A DNA stretch of 64,000 bases from Nannocystis sp. (GCA_016712315.1 JADJRG010000028.1:248001-312000), one strand, 5' to 3'. Counted from the stretch's first letter, positions 42,790 through 52,095 are shown. The notes: generated by a model from the sequence alone, not told the origin. Made by a program: numbers and translations.

Positions 42790-42811
42790 GCGGCGTCGGT
42801 GTGTTTCGCCG

Positions 42812-44470
42812 TCAGCCTGCGATGTAGGCCACCGCGGGGTAGCCGTTCATGGCGAAGCCTCCTGCGTAAACTTCACCGAAGAGCCCGACCGCGAGCGCGT
42901 AGGCCATCTGGATGTACTGGTTGTCCTTGCGGCTGTAGGTCCACAAGGGGTCGAGCTGCGCGGTCGAGTAGGCCCGCACCGAGAAGGCGAACTCGCCCCC
43001 CATGGTGCCGCCCAAGGCGATGACCGCGTAGCTCGCAGGGCTCCACACAAGATCGTGGGGTCCCCAGTTCTTGTTCGTGACGGAGGCGATCTGCGTCTTC
43101 CAGAACAACGCGCCGCTGGGGTTGTAGGCCCGCAGCTCCATCATCGGCTTGTCGCAGGGATCGCCGCACACGTATCCGCCCGTGATGTAGCGCCCCTGGT
43201 CATCGACAACCACCGTCGTCGCGCCGCTCTGGAGATCCACTTGGCCGCCCGCGACCGTCCAGCCAGCGGTCATGGTCGTGGTGTCGAACCGGAGGAGGAA
43301 GTGGCGGTCGAAAAACTGCTCCTTTCCTTTGTCATGCTTACCTCGCGCCTCCCCGACCATCACGAGCGTATCGCCCGCGAAGGCGCAGTCTTGTGTCGAC
43401 TCCGCGAACTTGTTCTTCACGAAGTCCTCGCCCACGTGGTCGAACGTCCACGCCTCCCCCGGCAGCTTCGGCCGCACTAGCCAGGCCGCCGCGTCCTTCG
43501 CGTCGAGCTGCTGCGTCGGCGTGTCGCCGCAGACGGCCACCATGCCCGAGCCATGGACCGCGAGCGCCGCCGCGTTTTGGTTCTTCTCGCCGAGCCCGCG
43601 GTGGACCGGGCTCGCGCCCCACGTCTCGATCTCGCCGAGCCACCAGCGGATCTCGTTGTTGAGCACGCGCTTCGCCAGCACGAAGATCGAGCCCGAGGGC
43701 GACACCTTGATGTCCACCGCGAGGCAGTCCATCGCCGGCAGAATTTCGACCAGCTCATCCTGCTTCCAGCCGCCGCCCTTGTCGCGCTGCCGCAGGTAGC
43801 AGCGCGACTTGCCGTCGACCAAACGCTGGCCCAGCTCGAGGATCGATCCGTCGGGCAGGACGGCCATCGCCGCCACTTGACCGGCGCCGATCAGATCACC
43901 TGTCTCCCAGTACAGCTCGGAGCCGGGCGTCGGCAGGGCGATCGTGTAGCTCGCCTCCACCGCCTCGCCCTCGCCCTCGCCGGCCCACGGCGTCAGCAGG
44001 GCGAGGTGTGAGCCATTTAAAAAACCGCTCGTCACCGCGATCTCTCCGGCAAAAACGCCGGGCTCGTCGGCTGCGTCCAGTTCCACCTCGGCGCCGTCCG
44101 TGAGCGTCATACGCACGCCCTCGGTCTGCGCGGCGTTCACGGTCACCGCGATCGGCCCGTTAAAAACGATCGGGTTCGGCGTCAGCTCGACGTCGAGGAT
44201 CGTCGGCGGCTCGATCGGCTCGCCGGTCGCTGCTTCGGTGGTCTCGTCGCCGGTCTCGCCTGCGCTCTCGCTCGCCGATCCGCTGCTGGTGTCGCTGGTC
44301 GTCTCGCTCGAGGTCCCTGTCACCAAGCCGGTGAGCTCGCCGCTGCTGGTGCTGTTCTCGGTGGACGTCTCGCTCTCCTCCCACTGGTGGAGCGGATGCC
44401 AGGGCGGCTCACAGGCGGCGAGCGCACATGCGACGATCAGGAGGGTGCTGCTGCGGTGTGCTGTGCTCAT
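42812..44470 (-). CDS. Lipoprotein with propeller-like repeats
   Basis: 552 residues, lipobox ACALAAC. A long acidic Ser/Thr/Glu linker (30-85) is followed by an Ig-like segment (PPTILDVELTPNPIVFNGPIAVTV). A beta-propeller-like body follows, with strands such as VAAMAVLPDGSILELGQRL and TVVVDDQGRYITGGYVC. It starts 24 bases after the stop of the membrane protein gene 44495-45490 and is probably the last gene of the two-kinase operon. No enzyme motif was seen. Confidence 0.72.
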   Translation of the reverse strand: MSTAHRSSTLLIVACALAACEPPWHPLHQWEESETSTENSTSSGELTGLVTGTSSETTSDTSSGSASESAGETGDETTEAATGEPIEPPTILDVELTPNPIVFNGPIAVTVNAAQTEGVRMTLTDGAEVELDAADEPGVFAGEIAVTSGFLNGSHLALLTPWAGEGEGEAVEASYTIALPTPGSELYWETGDLIGAGQVAAMAVLPDGSILELGQRLVDGKSRCYLRQRDKGGGWKQDELVEILPAMDCLAVDIKVSPSGSIFVLAKRVLNNEIRWWLGEIETWGASPVHRGLGEKNQNAAALAVHGSGMVAVCGDTPTQQLDAKDAAAWLVRPKLPGEAWTFDHVGEDFVKNKFAESTQDCAFAGDTLVMVGEARGKHDKGKEQFFDRHFLLRFDTTTMTAGWTVAGGQVDLQSGATTVVVDDQGRYITGGYVCGDPCDKPMMELRAYNPSGALFWKTQIASVTNKNWGPHDLVWSPASYAVIALGGTMGGEFAFSVRAYSTAQLDPLWTYSRKDNQYIQMAYALAVGLFGEVYAGGFAMNGYPAVAYIAG

Positions 44471-44494
44471 GCTCGTGTGCCGGTCCGATACTGC

Positions 44495-45490
44495 TCAAAA
44501 ACGCACATGAAGGGCAAGGCCCTTGCCGGTGGGGATCAGGGCCATCGGTGGCCTTTTCTTGCGGTGGTGACCGACCCCGAGCAGCGTCGCGCCGATGACC
44601 ACTGCGACCCCGCCGGTGATCGCCGTCGCGATCGTGACCGATGTCCACGTGCGGTATCCGTCGGTGAGCGCCGCGTCCTCGCGCAGCGCCGCGTCATCGA
44701 GCGGCATGATCGCCGACATGGCCTGGATCTCACGCCCATCACGCGCCAGCGCCGCCGAACGAGCGCCTGCGTAGGCCGCGACGCCGCCGAGGGAGAGGCC
44801 CAGGCCCAGCATGACGGCACCACCGATCGTCAGCGGGCGGCTCGCGTCGCCGCGAGCGTCGACCTGTGGCGCCAGGGGGCTCGACGTCATCGACGCGGCG
44901 GCGTGCTCCTCTGGGGGTACAGGCGGCGAGGTTTCGGCGCTCGGCTCGGCCGCGAGTGCTTCGTTTACCTTGACGCCCGATGCCGGCCCCACCGCCAGAA
45001 ATGGCGGCGGTGGATCCTGCTCGCTCGTCGATTTCGGCATCTCGCTCACCGCCGCAACGATCGGCGCCTTGCTCTTCGACGCCCGCTGACCCGATCCACA
45101 CCGCACCCCACGCTGCTTCTCGCGCGACACCAACTCCGCGCGCGCGGCCTCGAAGGAGGTCCGCTGCTCTGCTGGCTGATCCTCGATCTCCAAGCTCCGG
45201 TGCAGCGCACGGTGAGCGGAGCACAGCGCTCGGGTATCGCCTGATTCGTCGAAGCGCGCGAGGTAGGAGAGAAAGGCCGCGTGCAGGTAGGCCGCCTTGA
45301 ACTTCGGCGAGGTCGCGGATGCGGCTTTACGCTGCCAGCGCTCGGCCTGACATGTATGATCGGCCAGTTCACAATTTCCCTGCTGAGGCGCTCCTGGTCG
45401 CGCAAGCGCGACCCGCGGGGTCTCCGCGCTCAAAAGCAGCACGAGCCCCCACGCGAGGCTCCCGTGGATCGACCGGTTCAAATTTTTCAC
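44495..45490 (-). CDS. Membrane protein with two C-terminal helices, downstream of a kinase
   Basis: 331 residues. The signal-like head (GSLAWGLVLLLSAETPRVALA) leads to a helical, TPR-like stretch (TSPKFKAAYLHAAFLSYLARF), a Pro/Ser/Glu linker, and two hydrophobic helices near 222-245 and 290-312 (VTIATAITGGVAVVIGATLLGVG). It ends with a short basic and hydrophobic tail (GLALHVRF). The ATG overlaps the kinase stop by ATGA at 45487-45490. The same layout occurs in the lipoprotein at 48941. It probably assists or senses for the kinase. Confidence 0.65.
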   Translation of the reverse strand: MKNLNRSIHGSLAWGLVLLLSAETPRVALARPGAPQQGNCELADHTCQAERWQRKAASATSPKFKAAYLHAAFLSYLARFDESGDTRALCSAHRALHRSLEIEDQPAEQRTSFEAARAELVSREKQRGVRCGSGQRASKSKAPIVAAVSEMPKSTSEQDPPPPFLAVGPASGVKVNEALAAEPSAETSPPVPPEEHAAASMTSSPLAPQVDARGDASRPLTIGGAVMLGLGLSLGGVAAYAGARSAALARDGREIQAMSAIMPLDDAALREDAALTDGYRTWTSVTIATAITGGVAVVIGATLLGVGHHRKKRPPMALIPTGKGLALHVRF

Positions 45491-47823
45491 GGCAAATACT
45501 CCTCGATCAAGGACAACGCGACGGTAGGGGTGAAGCGGATGGACGACGCAAGCGCCGCGACGCAGCCCTCGACCTCCGCGGTCGGAGCTCCGATGATCGA
45601 CACCGACGCAAACGACTCCGAGCCATCGACGGTGACAAAGCGAACGAGGAGAGGGTCCTCGGCGAGCCCCGCGCAGCCCACAAAAGCCGCCTCAGAGCGC
45701 TCCAGCGCCTCCCGCATCGTCGGCAGCTCCGGGGCCGGCGTCGTCAGCACGGCGGCGATCGGCGGCGCCACGTCATGCTCAGGCCGCCTCATCACCGCGG
45801 CGATCGGCGGCTGCTCCTCAACCATCGTCGTGCTCGCGCCTGCCGAGGCTGCGATACCCGCCGGCGCGACTTTCGGCGGCGCCGCGAGCCCCCGCGACCA
45901 CCAGCCGATCGCGATCAGTGCCGCCGCGCTCGCGATCCCCTCAACCACCCTTCGCCAGCGAGGGGCCCGTGGCGCAGGGAGAGGCGGTGAGGGTCGTACG
46001 AACTCTTGCGTCGGAGGATCCTCCGCACCGACGGTCGTCAGCTCCGCCGCGCGCGCCTTCTCCATCTGCACGATCTGCTCCTCGCGCAGCTCCTCCTCCG
46101 CCAGCTCCAGCGCATCCAGCAAGCCCGCAGCATCCAGCCGCTGCGCGGGATTCAGCGCCAGCGCCCCAGCGAACGCCTCTTTGAGGCCCTCGGGACAGCC
46201 CGGCATCCACGCCTCCAAGGAGGCCACCTGCGCGCTTCCCGTCCGCCACGGCACCTTGCCCGTCGCCAGCCGAAACAGCACAAAGGCCAACGAAAACACA
46301 TCACACAGCGGGGACCACGGCGCACCAAGGCGCACCTCCGGCGCCGTCCACTCGAGGTTCTTTAGAATTTTCAGATCGCGCGGGCATGCCGCGCGCCGCT
46401 CTGGCGGCGTCATGTAGCGCCGATCGACCGCATAGAAGCGCGGCGTCAGCTCCGCCATTCCAAGATCGATCAAGCTCGCGCGCAGCTTCGGCCCGCGCTC
46501 TACCAGCACGTTCGAGGGGTTGATATCGCGGTGCAGCGCCCCGATCTCGTGAATTTTGACAAGAGCGCGCGCGAGCTGTTTTCCCGCCTCGATCACCTCG
46601 GACACCCCCAAGGGCTCGCGGCCGAAGCCGACCCGACTCGCCGGCTCGCCTGCGGCTACGGACATGACCAAAAAGACAGGGTCATCGTCGCCCGCCGTGT
46701 CGATCGTGCCGCCGTAGATCCGCGGGATCGCCGGGTCATCCAAGCGCCCGAGCAGCATCGCCTCCACCGCGAAGCGCCGCCGCTCCTCCGCGTCGCCCCT
46801 GAGCTCATCTTTAAGAACCTTGATCGCGACCTCGCGCTGCGCCACGCGGTCATAGCCGCGGATCACCGTCGATCGCGCGCCGCTGCCGAGCACGTCGATC
46901 AGCTCAAATGTTTGGGCGAAGATCCGCTGCCCTTGCGCGGGCGTGCCTGCCTCACTCGCCGCTGCGAGGACCGCGAGCAGGCGATCGAGCACGATCTGCG
47001 CCGTCTTTGGCCGCTCATCGAGATCGGCCGACAGCATCGCGGAGAGCAACTCCTCGAGCGCCTCGGGCGCCCCAGGCACCAGCTCACGCAGCGGCCTCAT
47101 CGGCCCTTGTCCAGGGCTCACCCCGGTGCAAAGCTGATAGAGCGTCACCCCGAGCCCGAAGACGTCGAGCTGCGGATCCGCGGGCCCCAGTCCCGCCTCG
47201 GGTGCGACGTAGCCCGGCGTGCCCAAGATCTCACCGAGCCTCGTCTCGCGCGCCCGAAAGCGCGTCGTCAGCTCGGGATTGACCAGCGCCCAGGCGAGCA
47301 CCTTCGCGATCCCAAGGTCGATGATTTTTATAAAAAGAGGCCCCGTCGCTGCGGGCCCAACCGCCACGATGTTCGCGGGTTTGATGTCCCGATGGATGAT
47401 CCCACGTCCATGCAGCGCCACCAACGCCTGCGCCACCTGCACCCCGATCTCCACGACATCCCGCCAGCCCATCGGCCCCCTGCCCGAAAGAACAGGGCCG
47501 CTGAGCAGCTCCGTCGCGATATAGGGCGCGCCCTCCGGGGTCAGGCCGGAGTCGAAGATCTCGACGATCTGCGGGTGCCGCGAGCTGGCCAGCAGCCGCG
47601 CCTCATCGACAAAGCGGCGCCGCGCCTCATCGAGCTCCGCCCCGTCTCCCTCGAAGAGGGAAAACACCTTCACCGCCGCGAAGCGACCGAGCTCCAGATC
47701 CACGCAGCGGTGCACCACGCCGGTCCCCCCGCGCCCCAGCTCATCAACCACATGAAAGCGCCCGCCGATGATCCGCGCGGCATCACGGATCAATGGTGGG
47801 ATCTGTAGCTCGTTTCCGCCCAT
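45487..47823 (-). CDS. Tandem Ser/Thr kinase with membrane anchor and AgmX/PglI-like C-terminus
   Basis: 778 residues with two kinase domains. The first (about 20-285) has GRGGTGVVHR, AAVKVF, HRDIKPAN (His144, Lys148), DLG and GTPGYVAPE. The second (about 305-595) has GSGARSTVIRG, VAIKVL, HRDINPSN (His431, Asp433, Asn435) and DLG, with a WTAPEVRL activation end. A membrane helix (IASAAALIAIGWWS) and a periplasmic end of about 110 residues with paired Cys, similar to the AgmX/PglI C-terminal domain, follow. It leads an operon of three genes. Loss of the catalytic-loop Lys in domain two suggests weakened or regulatory activity there. Confidence 0.85.
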   Translation of the reverse strand: MGGNELQIPPLIRDAARIIGGRFHVVDELGRGGTGVVHRCVDLELGRFAAVKVFSLFEGDGAELDEARRRFVDEARLLASSRHPQIVEIFDSGLTPEGAPYIATELLSGPVLSGRGPMGWRDVVEIGVQVAQALVALHGRGIIHRDIKPANIVAVGPAATGPLFIKIIDLGIAKVLAWALVNPELTTRFRARETRLGEILGTPGYVAPEAGLGPADPQLDVFGLGVTLYQLCTGVSPGQGPMRPLRELVPGAPEALEELLSAMLSADLDERPKTAQIVLDRLLAVLAAASEAGTPAQGQRIFAQTFELIDVLGSGARSTVIRGYDRVAQREVAIKVLKDELRGDAEERRRFAVEAMLLGRLDDPAIPRIYGGTIDTAGDDDPVFLVMSVAAGEPASRVGFGREPLGVSEVIEAGKQLARALVKIHEIGALHRDINPSNVLVERGPKLRASLIDLGMAELTPRFYAVDRRYMTPPERRAACPRDLKILKNLEWTAPEVRLGAPWSPLCDVFSLAFVLFRLATGKVPWRTGSAQVASLEAWMPGCPEGLKEAFAGALALNPAQRLDAAGLLDALELAEEELREEQIVQMEKARAAELTTVGAEDPPTQEFVRPSPPLPAPRAPRWRRVVEGIASAAALIAIGWWSRGLAAPPKVAPAGIAASAGASTTMVEEQPPIAAVMRRPEHDVAPPIAAVLTTPAPELPTMREALERSEAAFVGCAGLAEDPLLVRFVTVDGSESFASVSIIGAPTAEVEGCVAALASSIRFTPTVALSLIEEYLP

Positions 47824-47904
47824 CGAGCGCGAGACTGCCCGGCTCCTTGGGTCATCGCAAGGGGCAGGAGAGCCGGATCACAGCACCGACCGACCCTCGA
47901 GCCT

Positions 47905-47985
47905 TACTTCGGGTCGTCGACGTTGTTCTTGCGGAGGTGGTCCGGGTTGCTTCGGACGTGCTCCTCGCCCTTGGGGGTGTATACG
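47905..47985 (-). pseudogene. Short 3' coding remnant
   Basis: One leftward frame ends VYTPKGEEHVRSNPDHLRK followed by NNVDDPK and a TAA near 47906. The composition is that of a real protein tail, but no family was recognised and nothing upstream continues it. The 280-base gap 47824-48103 holds nothing else I recognise. Confidence 0.3.
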
Positions 47986-48103
47986 CCGCGAGGGCGTCGA
48001 GGAGCGGGCCCTCGAAGCGGGCGAGCGTGTGCCCTCGATCGCGCGCGGCCGGCCCGCTGGGTTGAACCATCCCCCACTCATCCGGCGACATGGGGCCGCT
48101 GGG

Positions 48104-48400
48104 TCACCCCGACAGGAGCGGCCGCCAGGCGTCGGCGTGGGCGGCGACCCAGTCGGCGAAGCGCTGCGGCGCACGGCCGGTAGCGCGGGCGACATCGTCA
48201 GTGACGAGGTCCCAGGCGCCCGCTTTGACCATCTCGTAGAGGGCGACCATGGTGCCCGCCGCGAGCTCGCTCATGCCGAGGCCGAGGAACGCGGAGCGGA
48301 AGGCTTCGGCGGGGATGTCCACGAAGTGGACGGGTTTGCCGAGCTGCTCGGTGAAGATCGCGGCGACCTCGGCGTGGCCTAGGCTCTCCGGGCCGGGGAG
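48104..48400 (-). pseudogene. C-terminal remnant of an NmrA-like NAD(P)-binding protein
   Basis: The leftward frame reads GHAEVAAIFTEQLGKPVHFVDIP, then AFRSAFLGLGMSELAAG and TGRAPQRFADWVAAHADAW, the C-terminal part of NmrA/NAD(P)H-binding reductases (B-x-E-V-A-x-x-x-T-x-x-LG-x-P-V, then AFRSAL, then TGRxPxxFxxFVxxHA). The Rossmann half is missing. Its cut end meets the cut end of a different fragment at about 48405. Confidence 0.68.
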
Positions 48401-48408
48401 GCTGGGCC

Positions 48409-48654
48409 CACCGCTTCGAAGCCTATACCCCGGCCACCAAGCGCGTGCGCGGCCACTACGCGCTGCCGCTGCTGTGGCGCGATCAAGTCCTCGGCTGGGC
48501 CAACCTCAAGGTCGTCGATGGACGCCTCAAACACGAGCTGGGCTTCGTCGAACGCCGCCCGCGCGAAGCCGCCTTCACCCGCGCCCTAGAGGCCGAACTC
48601 GCCGCGATCTCCAGCTTCCTCGGCCTCGAGGCGGCGACGCGGGGCCGAGGATAG
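48409..48654 (+). pseudogene. C-terminal remnant of a YcaQ-like winged-helix protein
   Basis: The + frame reads EAYTPATKRVRGHYALPLLWRD, GWANLKVVDGRLKHELGFVE and AFTRALEAELAAISSFLG, matching the end of winged-helix DNA-binding proteins of the HTH_42/YcaQ type (DNA interstrand-crosslink glycosylases and relatives). The N-terminal winged helices and catalytic QxQ or QxD motif are absent. The gap from here to 48940 carries no recognised gene. Confidence 0.65.
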
Positions 48655-48940
48655 GTCAGAAGGAGGAGCGGTGGATGTCTTTGGGGGTAGGTTTTAAAAA
48701 AGGATCCTTCGGGACAGGCTATGCGTGGAGGTGTTGTACTCGGCAACCGCGGCGTTCCACTCGTCGATGGCCTCAGGGGAGAGGTGCTTGGCGTGCGGGT
48801 GGCGGCGGGGTACCGCGTGGCGGGCGTGATCTGGTGCTGCGGCGCGCGAAAATAGCGTGGGATCGAATCCGGCGGAGCGTCGACCTCTTGTTCGAGGTGC
48901 TGAGCCAAGTGCTGAGAGGTCGGCTCCTGTCGTGCTCGCC

Positions 48941-50308
48941 ATGCGACGTCCTGATTACTTCCCACGATCTGTCATCCTCTGTCTCGTCGCAGCCGTCGTT
49001 GCGGCCGTCGTTGCGGCCGGATGCCGTCCTCTGCCCGCGCTCTCGCCGGAGGAGAGCGAGCGGGGACGCCGAGCCCGAGTCGCCGAGCGCGCTACTCGCT
49101 CGGCGCTCACCGAAGCCGAGAACACGGCCGCCAAGAAGCGAGCGGAGCACGCAGCCGTGGTCGGACAACTCGCCGCGATCGACGGGGCCGAGGCCGCTCG
49201 CATCGAGGAGCACCGCCGCTCAATAGAGGCGGTGGCGAGGTACCGCGCGGCCATCGAGGCCGCGAACGAGTTGGGCCGGGAGTGCCGGGGCGGCCAGCCG
49301 CCGGACGATGTGGTGGCGCAGCACGTCTACCTCGAGGTCTTCGAGGCGAGCGCCGAGCGCGACGCTGCGCTGGCGCGCCTCGAGGTCTGTCGCAGAATCC
49401 TGGTCCGTCAGAGGAAGAAAGAGGCACGTGAAGCCGTGACCCGGCTCCAGAGGGAGTTCGCGGAGGCCGTCGAGGAGGCGTTCGATGAGAACAACCCCTA
49501 CAGCCGCGGCCAGCTCACGGCCACGGTCGCGGGAGATGTGCTCGTCGTACGCATGAAGGGCAACTTCGGGGGGCGTCCACGGCGCTCGCGGGAGCAGGTC
49601 GACGCCTGGTGCGCCGAGACCTCGCTCTTCACGCGTATAACCTTGAGCAATGGCCACGGGACCTTCTCATGCGTGCCGTCGATCTCGCCTGCAGAGGTGG
49701 ATGTGTTGTTGCTCACCGAGGATGGGCTCTTGCCGCCGTGGTCGCCTTCAGGCCCGGGCACCACGCCGATGCCGTCACCACTTCCACCGCCGCCGCCCGG
49801 CAACGGTCCTGAGCGGCTCCAAGTGGCGGAGCAGGCTGCCGCGCTGCAGAGCGAAGTCGATGCGGCCGAGGCGCTCGTGCGCAGCCGAGGTGAGGATGCA
49901 GCCGAGGCGAGCGCCGCCGTCGCGCGGAGCGAGCGACGCACCATGGCAGTCGCTGCCGAACGCCGCCGCGTCGTCGAGGAGTCGGCCCGGAACACGCACC
50001 TCGCCGGCTTCGTCGTCGGCGGTGTCGGGGCGCTCTCGGTGACGGCCGGCGCCTACCTCGTCTACGAGCGGCGCGAGGTGCTCGCGGAGATCGCGCGCGC
50101 TGAGCAGTTCTCATCCCAGGGCGGCTCGGCGGAGATCGACGCGCTCGAGGCGAAGGCGGAACGGCAGGCGACGCGGTTGGCCGTCGGCTTCGGAGTCGGG
50201 ATCCCGCTGGTCGCCGCTGGCGTCCTCCTCCTCGTCCTCGGCAAGCAGCGCAAGGACTCGGCGGCGACGGTCGCGATCGGGCCAGGTGGGTTGGGGTTCA
50301 GGTTCTAG
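48941..50308 (+). CDS. Membrane-anchored coiled-coil lipoprotein
   Basis: 455 residues from the ATG at 48941 (lipobox AVVAAGC). A coiled coil at about 30-180 (SERGRRARVAERATRSALTEAENTAAKKR) leads to a beta segment with two Cys and a Pro-rich linker. A second coiled coil and two membrane helices (GFVVGGVGALSVTAGAYLVY and LAVGFGVGIPLVAAGVLLLVLG) follow. The last residues GGLGFRF recall the tail of 44495-45490. Function unknown; the paired-helix end suggests a shared envelope role. A bidirectional-type hairpin lies 71 bases downstream. Confidence 0.65.
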   Translation: MRRPDYFPRSVILCLVAAVVAAVVAAGCRPLPALSPEESERGRRARVAERATRSALTEAENTAAKKRAEHAAVVGQLAAIDGAEAARIEEHRRSIEAVARYRAAIEAANELGRECRGGQPPDDVVAQHVYLEVFEASAERDAALARLEVCRRILVRQRKKEAREAVTRLQREFAEAVEEAFDENNPYSRGQLTATVAGDVLVVRMKGNFGGRPRRSREQVDAWCAETSLFTRITLSNGHGTFSCVPSISPAEVDVLLLTEDGLLPPWSPSGPGTTPMPSPLPPPPPGNGPERLQVAEQAAALQSEVDAAEALVRSRGEDAAEASAAVARSERRTMAVAAERRRVVEESARNTHLAGFVVGGVGALSVTAGAYLVYERREVLAEIARAEQFSSQGGSAEIDALEAKAERQATRLAVGFGVGIPLVAAGVLLLVLGKQRKDSAATVAIGPGGLGFRF

Positions 50309-50378
50309 CCCATTGGCCGGGAATCTGGTCGGGCGGTGAGCCGTTCGGGCGTCCCGGCGGGAGCGCGCTAGCAACGCG

Positions 50379-50410
50379 AGAGGCCGAACTGGGGGTCCAA
50401 CTCGGCCTCT
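50379..50410. terminator. Hairpin between convergent genes
   Basis: AGAGGCCGA (50379-50387) and TCGGCCTCT (50402-50410) form a perfect 9-pair stem with a 14-base loop. It lies between the stop of the coiled-coil lipoprotein (50308) and that of the leftward Cys-rich lipoprotein (50442). The position suits a shared terminator, though T tracts are short. Confidence 0.5.
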
Positions 50411-50441
50411 TCGCGTGGTCGGCTGTGGGTGGGCGAGACGT

Positions 50442-51230
50442 CTACCAGGTGGCGTCGGTGGCGTCTCGGTTGCCGCAGTCGAAGCAGTCGGTGCCGTACT
50501 CGCAGAGGACGAAGGCAGAGCCGGGGCCACCGTCGTCACACTCGCCGTCATAGGCATATTCGCAGGTGTTGATGCAGAGGGTGGCGCAGGGGGCGGAGTA
50601 GCAGACGGAGATCACCGAGTCCTGGATGGCGCCGCAGCAGCGGGAGGGGCACTCCGTGTGGGTAGTGCATTCGGGGGCGCAGATCACGCCGTCACCGTTG
50701 GTGTTCGTGAAGTCGAGGCAGTGCTGACCGAGGTCGCAGCAGTTGAACTGGGAGTCGCAGGGCTCGTAGTCGTCGACGCAGAGGTCTCCGTCGCTGTCGG
50801 TGGGGTCGAAGGTGGGCTCGCAAGTGCCGAAGACGCATTCGAGGCCGACGATGCAGAGGCCGCCGTCGAGGCAGGTGCAGCCGTCGAGGCCGGCGGGGCA
50901 GGGTTCCGGTTCCCCGGTGGTCGAGTCGCCGGCTGTTTCGCCGCCAGCGGTGGAGGCGCCAGCGGTGAGATCCGCAGGGTCGATGCATCTGTCGATGCTG
51001 GCGAGGCACTTGAGGCCCTCGAGGCACTTGCCGTCGTCGGTGCAGGGGCAGCCGACGAAACCAGGCCCAGGGCACGCGGCGGCGGTGGTGCTGGCGGCGG
51101 TACCGGTGGTGACGGCGCCGGTGGTGGCGCCCGTCTCGGCGGGGGCGTCGTCGCCGCAGGCGGGGCCGAGGGCGAGAGCGGCGAGGAGAGGGAGCAGGAT
51201 GCGGCGGGGGAGGGTGCTGGAGTCTTGCAT
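50442..51230 (-). CDS. Cys-rich lipoprotein with an LNR-like C-terminal motif
   Basis: 262 residues. The ATG at 51230 is chosen for its lipobox (LAALALGPAC); the longer frame upstream lacks sense. A Thr/Ala linker precedes Cys-rich modules (GCPCTDDGKCLEGLKCLASIDRC, GCTCLDGGLCIVGLECV). The end, CEYAYDGECDDGGPG followed by GTDCFDCG, fits the Notch/LNR-like calcium-binding motif that recurs in myxobacterial surface proteins. It probably acts in adhesion or surface recognition. Divergent from the membrane protein gene at 51409. Confidence 0.75.
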   Translation of the reverse strand: MQDSSTLPRRILLPLLAALALGPACGDDAPAETGATTGAVTTGTAASTTAAACPGPGFVGCPCTDDGKCLEGLKCLASIDRCIDPADLTAGASTAGGETAGDSTTGEPEPCPAGLDGCTCLDGGLCIVGLECVFGTCEPTFDPTDSDGDLCVDDYEPCDSQFNCCDLGQHCLDFTNTNGDGVICAPECTTHTECPSRCCGAIQDSVISVCYSAPCATLCINTCEYAYDGECDDGGPGSAFVLCEYGTDCFDCGNRDATDATW

Positions 51231-51408
51231 GAGCGTGGATGCTCGGGGCTCGGGCTCAATTGCGCAAGGCCTGACGCTGTGAGCATAAAATTCTTGGCGA
51301 TGGGGATCGATGGAGCGGGATCGGCGACCGGCCGGCGTCGCGAGCGGCAGGGGATCGATCGGGAGCCGCGGACGACTCTTCATGCACGAAGGAAAAGAGG
51401 GCTTTGTA

Positions 51409-52044
51409 ATGGCAAAAAAGACATGGTTCGTCGGGGTCTTGCTGGTGATCGGCCTGGGGTCGTGGATGCGTGACCGAAAGGGGCCCGTCGCGACCCCAGC
51501 GGTGAGCGCGGCGGCGGTAGCGGTCGAGCACGCACCGGCAGCGACGGTGGCGGTCGAGGACGCACCGGCAGAGGCTGCCCCGGCGGCGCCGGCCGAGGCG
51601 CCGCCCGCAGTAGAGGCCAGGAGTGGCTGGCAGACATGGGAAAAAGAGGACGTGATGACCGGGCTCGTGACGAGCTTCGCGGCGCGAGAGAGCCTCAATT
51701 CCCATGAATTCGGTTTCCCCTACCAGGGAGGGTCGTCGGCGACGCTGACGCTGCGGCGACACCCGCGCCATGGGGAGGATGTGATCCTGTCGGTGACGAA
51801 GGGCCAGATCCTGTGCTCGTCCTTTCAGAGATGTACGGTGATGGTCCGCTTTGATGACCTGCCTCCGATCCGGCTGCGTGGCGCAGAACCAGCCGACCAC
51901 GACTCGACGACGCTGTTCCTCGAGCCAGCAGAGAAATTCATCAAGGCGGCGAGACAAGCGTCGAAGGCGGCGATCGAGCTGAGCTTCTACCGAGAAGGAT
52001 CGCGGGTGTTTCTGTTCGACGTCGAGGGGCTCGTCTGGAAGTAG
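51409..52044 (+). CDS. Single-pass membrane protein upstream of the SIR2-SAVED-CHAT gene
   Basis: 211 residues from the ATG at 51409 (GGAAAAGAGG lies 8-17 bases before it). One N-terminal helix (TWFVGVLLVIGLG) is followed by an Ala/Pro/Glu/Val linker made of near repeats (VAVEHAPAATVAVEDAPAE). A beta-rich domain of about 120 residues follows (SATLTLRRHPRHGEDVILSV, CTVMVRFDDLPPIRL). No family was recognised. It ends 51 bases before the SIR2-SAVED-CHAT ATG in the same orientation, so the two may be co-transcribed. Confidence 0.65.
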   Translation: MAKKTWFVGVLLVIGLGSWMRDRKGPVATPAVSAAAVAVEHAPAATVAVEDAPAEAAPAAPAEAPPAVEARSGWQTWEKEDVMTGLVTSFAARESLNSHEFGFPYQGGSSATLTLRRHPRHGEDVILSVTKGQILCSSFQRCTVMVRFDDLPPIRLRGAEPADHDSTTLFLEPAEKFIKAARQASKAAIELSFYREGSRVFLFDVEGLVWK

Positions 52045-52095
52045 GGCGCGCTGGTATCTTCGGCGCTGTTGTGTTAGAGGCCAAGCAGGAGAATA

